Origin: Bacilli bacterium
GTDB taxonomy: Bacteria; Bacillota_I; Bacilli_A; RF39; UBA660
DNA: 11,378 bases
NCBI GenBank assembly: GCA_900758895.1
Contig: CAAETG010000205.1
Location: 1 to 11,378 of the forward strand
Reading direction: 5' to 3'
Position numbers and translations under genes: made by a program. Of the stretch, positions 7,423 to 11,378 are shown one piece after another. The notes under the pieces were generated by a model, which saw nothing but the letters and a program-made list of their open reading frames with translations, was not told the origin of the DNA and did not search any database. Position 1 is the stretch's first letter; each line of letters opens with the position of its first letter.

Positions 7423-8528
7423 AGTAAATTATGTTTTATCCAATCAAGAGAATTACTTCTTAAATCTTCTAAACTAACCTGTTCCTGATCCTTATCATAG
7501 AACGGATTAGCATACGCAATTTCTTCATTTACCCTCAATCGACATTGCTCTAATCCAACTTGCGACAACAAACTACTTTGTCTGTCATCACCATTACTCG
7601 GAGTAATAGAAAGCAAAGGAACACCATAATTTAATGCGAAAGCTGTGCCATGAAATGAAGAAGTAACAACTAAAGAAGCGTTGGCAAAATAATCCAAAAA
7701 TTCCGGAATCGTAGATTCGGTTGCATCAATAATACCTAGTTCTTGCACGCGAGCATCTTTTCCATCATATCCTTCTAATGCAATAATTTTGCATTGCATT
7801 TTTTCTTTATAATATTTCAATACATCATATACATACGGACAAGGTTCAAAAGCATATCTCAATAAATATAATAAAATATATTTATTAGACTTTGCTTTTG
7901 AAGTACGAAGGGAATCCCATTGAGTAGCACTCAATAACAAAGTTGGATCTAAAACCAATTTAGAGTTCTTGAAGCCCAATTGAGATAAAATATCTAATCC
8001 ATAAGATTCTCTAACTGACAAAGATGAAAAATTAGACAACTCCCGCTTAAATATTCCAACATATTTTTCATCTAATTCTTTACAAGCAAAACTAGAAGCT
8101 ATCGAGATCTTTTTCTTGCTAGCATCTGCAAATTGCAATAAAAAGACCGGATCACAATTGGTATATTTAGTATTCCATATTTGGTCACTTCCTATTATAT
8201 AAACATCATAAAACGCTCCTTCAGCTACCTGTATATCCTTAAATTTACTATAATACTTAGTCAAATGAAGATTATTTCGGGTAAATTTTTTAAGAATATT
8301 AGCCTTGCGATGATTCGATTTAATACCTAACCACAGTCCTATTTTATTTTTTAGACTAATTCCCTTTACACCATGCTCCTTAGCCCATTCTCCTTGATTA
8401 TGATCATAATTAAGAACTGAACAGTCATAGCCTAATTGTTCTATAACGCATTGCGTAGCATATGTTTGAAGCACACTTCCAAAATTAGGAACAGTAAATA
8501 TAGTTACTAACAGTACACGCTGTTTCAT
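7419..8528 (-). CDS. polysaccharide pyruvyl transferase family protein
   Basis: This 369-residue protein matches the PF04230 family (WcaK/CsaB/PssM type). Seen: NFGSVLQTYATQ (15-26) after an N-terminal Rossmann-like strand, VYIIGSDQIWN (109-119), a SLSVRES block (169-175), LVLDPTLLL (191-199), and VVTSSFHGTAFALNYGVPLL (287-306), whose His293 is in the conserved S-F/R-H-G motif. These enzymes place pyruvate from phosphoenolpyruvate onto a sugar, usually as a ketal, giving an acidic residue. Here the target would be the lipid-linked repeat unit in the cytoplasm. The ATG at 8528 is one base after the stop of the F420-like gene, and the stop overlaps the next acyltransferase by 4 nt, so these genes are likely co-translated. 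The family is secure; the exact acceptor is not readable, and some members of this family may catalyse other transfers. Confidence 0.94.
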   Translation of the reverse strand: MKQRVLLVTIFTVPNFGSVLQTYATQCVIEQLGYDCSVLNYDHNQGEWAKEHGVKGISLKNKIGLWLGIKSNHRKANILKKFTRNNLHLTKYYSKFKDIQVAEGAFYDVYIIGSDQIWNTKYTNCDPVFLLQFADASKKKISIASSFACKELDEKYVGIFKRELSNFSSLSVRESYGLDILSQLGFKNSKLVLDPTLLLSATQWDSLRTSKAKSNKYILLYLLRYAFEPCPYVYDVLKYYKEKMQCKIIALEGYDGKDARVQELGIIDATESTIPEFLDYFANASLVVTSSFHGTAFALNYGVPLLSITPSNGDDRQSSLLSQVGLEQCRLRVNEEIAYANPFYDKDQEQVSLEDLRSNSLDWIKHNLL

Positions 8529-8529
8529 A

Positions 8530-9696
8530 TTATTTTATTATCTTATTGATTTTACCAACTACTCGACTTATAAACACTAACTGCTTCATAGAAATAATAG
8601 AAGACTTAGCTGCTTGAATCACTACAGACCACCCTAACGGATATGTGATAGGAGCTTTTATCTGCCCTTCTGCAACTTGTTCAAAAGGATATTCATTCAA
8701 CTCACAATTAATATTCATCAACACTTTTTTTCCCCTTTCGGTAAATGCGACACAAGCTGTTACACCCTTATCTTCTGTAGCATATGTGTTTCCCCACATA
8801 TCACCAATACGGACATCAGCCGAAGAACAATCATATTTAAACTTACAATGTTTATAACAAGCTTTTCCCAAGCAATTATTACCTAAAAACATGTTATAAA
8901 ATGCATCTCCCTGAGTCCACCTGGAATTCACAAATCCTTTTTTTCCCTTTATTAACATATTGTAAGAATCATGCCAATCAACAACTTCCCCCTGTTGTTT
9001 GCTACCATCCAATACCATAGCCCAAGAGTCATGCCACCCATTTAATTTATTACGCCAGGAAACAAATTCAAGAAGACCTAAAACCTTTTGCTGCTCTTTT
9101 ACATACTTGTGCCAAACATGCGAACTAGGAACACCATGGCAAAAAAAATCCATCAGAATAAAGTGTTCTTCACATTTCATCCGACAAATATATCTGCGCA
9201 AAGAATCTATTTGACAAGGAGTACCAGTTATTAAAAATTTATCCTTTCTATTTATGCCCTTAAATCCAGATAAAGTATAACTTTGAATATACTTACTACC
9301 CATAGAAAATATAAAATCTTCGACAGTCTCAGCCACATAATGCTCCGCACGTCTGTTTTCCAAACTATACTTAACTCCAATCGCTTTATAACCTTGTTCG
9401 ATTAAATATCTTCCAATCTCAAAGCCTACTCCCCCACTGGCACTTACCCTACGCACAGAAACCTCTTTACTCCATGCACCATAAGATACTTTAGGTTTTT
9501 CTTTTAAAGCTGTTTCTGTATGAGTATAAGAGCATACATCAAGACACAATCCACAATTTACACATTTGGATTCATCTGTAATATAAGGTTCATAAAAACC
9601 ATTAGAATTAAGATGAATGTCAATAATCTTTTTAGGACAAGCCATTGCGCAAACAGCGCAACCATAACATGAATGTATGTGAGAAATATTATTCAT
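8530..9696 (-). CDS. F420H2 dehydrogenase/hydrogenase beta-subunit-like protein with two [4Fe-4S] clusters
   Basis: This is a 388-residue protein. The N-terminus is a two-cluster ferredoxin domain: Cys10, 13, 16, 20 (CYGCAVCAMACP) and Cys45, 48, 51, 55 (CVNCGLCLDVC). Next comes the Coenzyme F420 hydrogenase/dehydrogenase beta-subunit region, with VRRVSASGGV (81-90), LITGTPCQIDSL (155-166), FFCHGVPSS (184-192), a Cys cluster (C275, C280, C284, C290) and VRIGDMWG (295-302). Homologues with this layout are common beside pyruvyl transferases in Bacteroidota capsule loci, where F420 itself is not expected to be made. The inferred role is a cytoplasmic flavin/Fe-S oxidoreductase acting on a sugar or on the pyruvyl donor step; no reaction can be assigned from sequence. 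The start is the ATG at 9696, 36 nt after wzx. The family call is firm, the function open. Confidence 0.93.
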   Translation of the reverse strand: MNNISHIHSCYGCAVCAMACPKKIIDIHLNSNGFYEPYITDESKCVNCGLCLDVCSYTHTETALKEKPKVSYGAWSKEVSVRRVSASGGVGFEIGRYLIEQGYKAIGVKYSLENRRAEHYVAETVEDFIFSMGSKYIQSYTLSGFKGINRKDKFLITGTPCQIDSLRRYICRMKCEEHFILMDFFCHGVPSSHVWHKYVKEQQKVLGLLEFVSWRNKLNGWHDSWAMVLDGSKQQGEVVDWHDSYNMLIKGKKGFVNSRWTQGDAFYNMFLGNNCLGKACYKHCKFKYDCSSADVRIGDMWGNTYATEDKGVTACVAFTERGKKVLMNINCELNEYPFEQVAEGQIKAPITYPLGWSVVIQAAKSSIISMKQLVFISRVVGKINKIIK

Positions 9697-9732
9697 TAAT
9701 ATAATTTTTAATCATTTTTTTCAATAAAAATA

Positions 9733-11262
9733 CTACTGTTTTCTCTTTAGAAATTTAGTTCGTATTGATCGCATAACCATTTCTTTTTCACTTTTACATG
9801 TCCCACATACATATATTATATAGCACATCATAGGCACAAATAATATAAATAAAAGCAATCTGTAATATCCTCCTGTTTCTGCATAGATATATAAGGCTAT
9901 AGGTAAAGATAATGCTGTTACAAATACAATTGGAAATATCACCTCCCTAACATAGTTACGAATTGAGAATTGCAAATAATATTTAACAAATAAAACACGG
10001 ACTCCGACTGTAAAACCTGTAATAACAATTTGTATAATTAAGACTACACTTGGAGCATATCCATACATTAAAAATAAATAACTAACAGGTAAATTCAATA
10101 ATAAACAAATACCTGTAACTATTTGAAATCTTTTAATTTTTCCACCTGCTTGCATGGCCGCCCATAATGGTCCCGTTAACGAGTCAACCAAACAATATAC
10201 AGAAGTTAATATCGCAAAAATAGCCGTATGCTCAGGGGGATTTTTTAACCAAAGTTCTAATATTAAATCAATATTGAAAATTATAGGAAATACAATTATC
10301 AACATCAAAAAATAGGAATATTTAGATATACGGTATACCAATATTTTAAAATATTCATAATCACCCAAAGCATAAGATTTTACCATTTGAGGATTAACAG
10401 CCAACTGCAAATTCCCAATAAAAGGAACAAGAGCATTACGTATCTGATTGGTAATACCTAATACAGCATTGATCGATACTCCCCAAAAAAGATTTAAAAT
10501 TATATTAGTTCCTTGCTTGTAGCCAATATCTGCCAATCCACCAAATAAATTCCATACAGAAAAGCTCGTTAATTCCACAAAAAGTTTTTTATTTGTTTTC
10601 AAATAAAATTTATTAGCCAAAAGAAACCGCTGACAATAATACCAATAAGCAATATCAATAACAATAGCAACTAACAACAATAAAAATGAATAAATAACCA
10701 ATTTATCACCTGGTGTTATTGCCAACGCCCATACAACCGCTAATTTTAAGAATGTTTCCACAATACTAACATAAGCAAAAAAAGACATACGTTCATTGGC
10801 TATGATACTGGCATTATAAGGGATACGAATAATATTTACACAAGTGGTAAGAATTGCTAACTGATAAACAAAATTGGTAGCACTCATTCTATCTGCAGGA
10901 ATTTCCAACTTAGCATTTATAAGCCAAAGCCCAATTGTTTCTGCAGCAAGAAATATAAAAAAAATCAAAAAGAAATGAGAAAGAAGTGAAGTAGAAAATA
11001 CAGCTTGAATGTACTTTTCATCCTTTTTCCCAATCGCTATACTTAAATAGCGTTGTGTAGCTGTAATCATGGCATTACTCAAAAAAGAAAATAAAATAAC
11101 TACACCGGCTACCAAATTATAAATTCCAAAATCTTCTACCCCTAATTCATTCAGAATAATTCTACTGGTATATAAAGAAACTACCATGATAAGAATCATT
11201 CTAAAATAGAGTAACAGCGTATTTTTAGCTATTCGTTTACTATTTGACTCTTGATTAGACAT
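9733..11262 (-). CDS. wzx: Wzx-type lipid-linked oligosaccharide flippase (MOP superfamily)
   Basis: This 509-residue polytopic protein has roughly 12-14 membrane helices spread over its whole length and a basic C-terminus (TKFLKRKQ). The N-terminus carries KNTLLLYFRM (13-22) and LYTSRIILNELGVEDFGIYN (31-50), which are typical of Bacteroidota polysaccharide-biosynthesis flippases. Further matches are TATQRYLS (68-75) and a conserved central loop near FWGVSINAVLG. It should move the undecaprenyl-linked repeat unit across the inner membrane to the EpsG-like polymerase. The ATG at 11262 gives the expected family length and has no Shine-Dalgarno sequence, as is usual in Bacteroidales. It is the first gene of the operon visible here, but the operon may begin further right. 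Confidence 0.94.
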   Translation of the reverse strand: MSNQESNSKRIAKNTLLLYFRMILIMVVSLYTSRIILNELGVEDFGIYNLVAGVVILFSFLSNAMITATQRYLSIAIGKKDEKYIQAVFSTSLLSHFFLIFFIFLAAETIGLWLINAKLEIPADRMSATNFVYQLAILTTCVNIIRIPYNASIIANERMSFFAYVSIVETFLKLAVVWALAITPGDKLVIYSFLLLLVAIVIDIAYWYYCQRFLLANKFYLKTNKKLFVELTSFSVWNLFGGLADIGYKQGTNIILNLFWGVSINAVLGITNQIRNALVPFIGNLQLAVNPQMVKSYALGDYEYFKILVYRISKYSYFLMLIIVFPIIFNIDLILELWLKNPPEHTAIFAILTSVYCLVDSLTGPLWAAMQAGGKIKRFQIVTGICLLLNLPVSYLFLMYGYAPSVVLIIQIVITGFTVGVRVLFVKYYLQFSIRNYVREVIFPIVFVTALSLPIALYIYAETGGYYRLLLFILFVPMMCYIIYVCGTCKSEKEMVMRSIRTKFLKRKQ

Positions 11263-11281
11263 ACTCTAAATTTATTAATAA

Positions 11282-11311
11282 CAAAACTATTAAAACAACT
11301 AATCAGCGAAA
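11282..11311 (-). promoter_or_regulatory. weak candidate Bacteroidales-type promoter upstream of wzx
   Basis: On the minus strand TAGTTTTG (11289-11282), followed by T, fully fits the Bacteroides -7 consensus TAnnTTTG. TTTC at 11311-11308 fits the -33 TTTG in three of four bases, with an 18-bp spacer. The start of transcription would fall near 11275, leaving a very short leader before the ATG at 11262. Such matches occur by chance in AT-rich DNA, and wzx is often internal to longer operons, so this is only a candidate. Confidence 0.25.
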
Positions 11312-11378
11312 CAGCACAACCCATTCTATTGCCTATGACAATAATCACTAATAGTTCTTCTTTTATTTCTTTATTATA

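Noticed and set aside
1207..9148. A8/T8 to A9/T9 homopolymer runs inside genes (1207-1214, 2009-2017, 5258-5266, 9141-9148) as phase-variation sites.
   Set aside because: Runs of this length are expected a few times by chance in 11 kb of such AT-rich DNA, and all the frames containing them are intact. No run is long enough to argue for a contingency switch on its own.
1746..9214. Other plus-strand open frames of about 68-75 codons (1746-1955, 4025-4252, 5244-5450, 8645-8886, 8999-9214).
   Set aside because: Each is antisense to a well-supported minus-strand gene, is short, and has low-complexity or unpatterned translation.
8530..9696. Literal F420-dependent hydrogenase, suggesting a methanogen-like or actinobacterial origin.
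   Set aside because: The surrounding operon is a polysaccharide locus, and the family name reflects homology only. Relatives with this layout are common in bacteria that do not make F420.
11229..11378. A minus-strand frame open from the right edge to a TAG at 11231-11229 (49 codons), possibly the end of an upstream gene overlapping wzx by 34 nt.
   Set aside because: The translation is rich in Ile, Val and Cys with no recognisable motif, and a 34-nt overlap would be the largest in the operon. A chance open frame is more likely, though the sequence to the right would settle it.
11263..11378. Possible invertible promoter, as in Bacteroides capsule control.
   Set aside because: I found no convincing pair of inverted repeats in these 116 bases. 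Any such switch would have to lie to the right of the window.

Overview
The window is a stretch of a surface-polysaccharide (capsule/exopolysaccharide) biosynthesis operon, most likely from a member of the Bacteroidales (Bacteroides, Phocaeicola, Parabacteroides or Prevotella type). The reasons are the AT-rich DNA, the absence of Shine-Dalgarno sequences before most starts, and the gene content: a Wzx of the KNTLLLYFRM/LYTSRIIL type, an F420-dehydrogenase-like iron-sulfur protein next to a polysaccharide pyruvyl transferase, an EpsG-type polymerase and a WecG/TagA/CpsF transferase. The genus is inference. All eleven genes lie on the minus strand, so the biological order runs from the right edge to the left edge.

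In transcription order: Wzx flippase (11262-9733); F420H2-dehydrogenase-like 2x[4Fe-4S] protein (9696-8530); polysaccharide pyruvyl transferase (8528-7419); hexapeptide acyltransferase with a C-terminal tail (7422-6766); EpsG/Wzy-like polymerase (6721-5582); GT4-like glycosyltransferase (5549-4488); secreted GH26 glycoside hydrolase (4480-3281); second hexapeptide acyltransferase (3277-2756); GT4 glycosyltransferase (2756-1674); membrane acyltransferase-3 protein (1673-687); WecG/TagA/CpsF transferase, truncated by the left edge (673-1). Gaps are 0-44 nt and several genes overlap by 1-4 nt, so this is one tightly coupled transcription unit. No stretch over 300 bases lacks a gene. The 116 bases right of wzx hold only a weak candidate promoter.

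The genes fit a Wzx/Wzy pathway. Glycosyltransferases build a lipid-linked repeat unit at the inner membrane. Pyruvyl and acyl transferases decorate it, Wzx flips it and the EpsG-like protein polymerises it. A secreted GH26 enzyme with its catalytic glutamates in place may trim or release the polymer in the periplasm. The initiating sugar-phosphate transferase, nucleotide-sugar synthesis genes, export genes (Wza/Wzc-like) and transcription control genes must lie outside the window.

The most notable structural signal is a 22-bp direct repeat (21/22 identical) spaced exactly 1000 bp apart. It brackets the acyltransferase-3 gene at its two gene junctions, so recombination between the copies would remove that gene precisely and leave its neighbours intact. 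Base composition also changes across the window: the truncated left gene is far more GC-rich than the centre, which suggests a mosaic locus. I see no defence system, CRISPR array, RNA gene or insertion sequence here.
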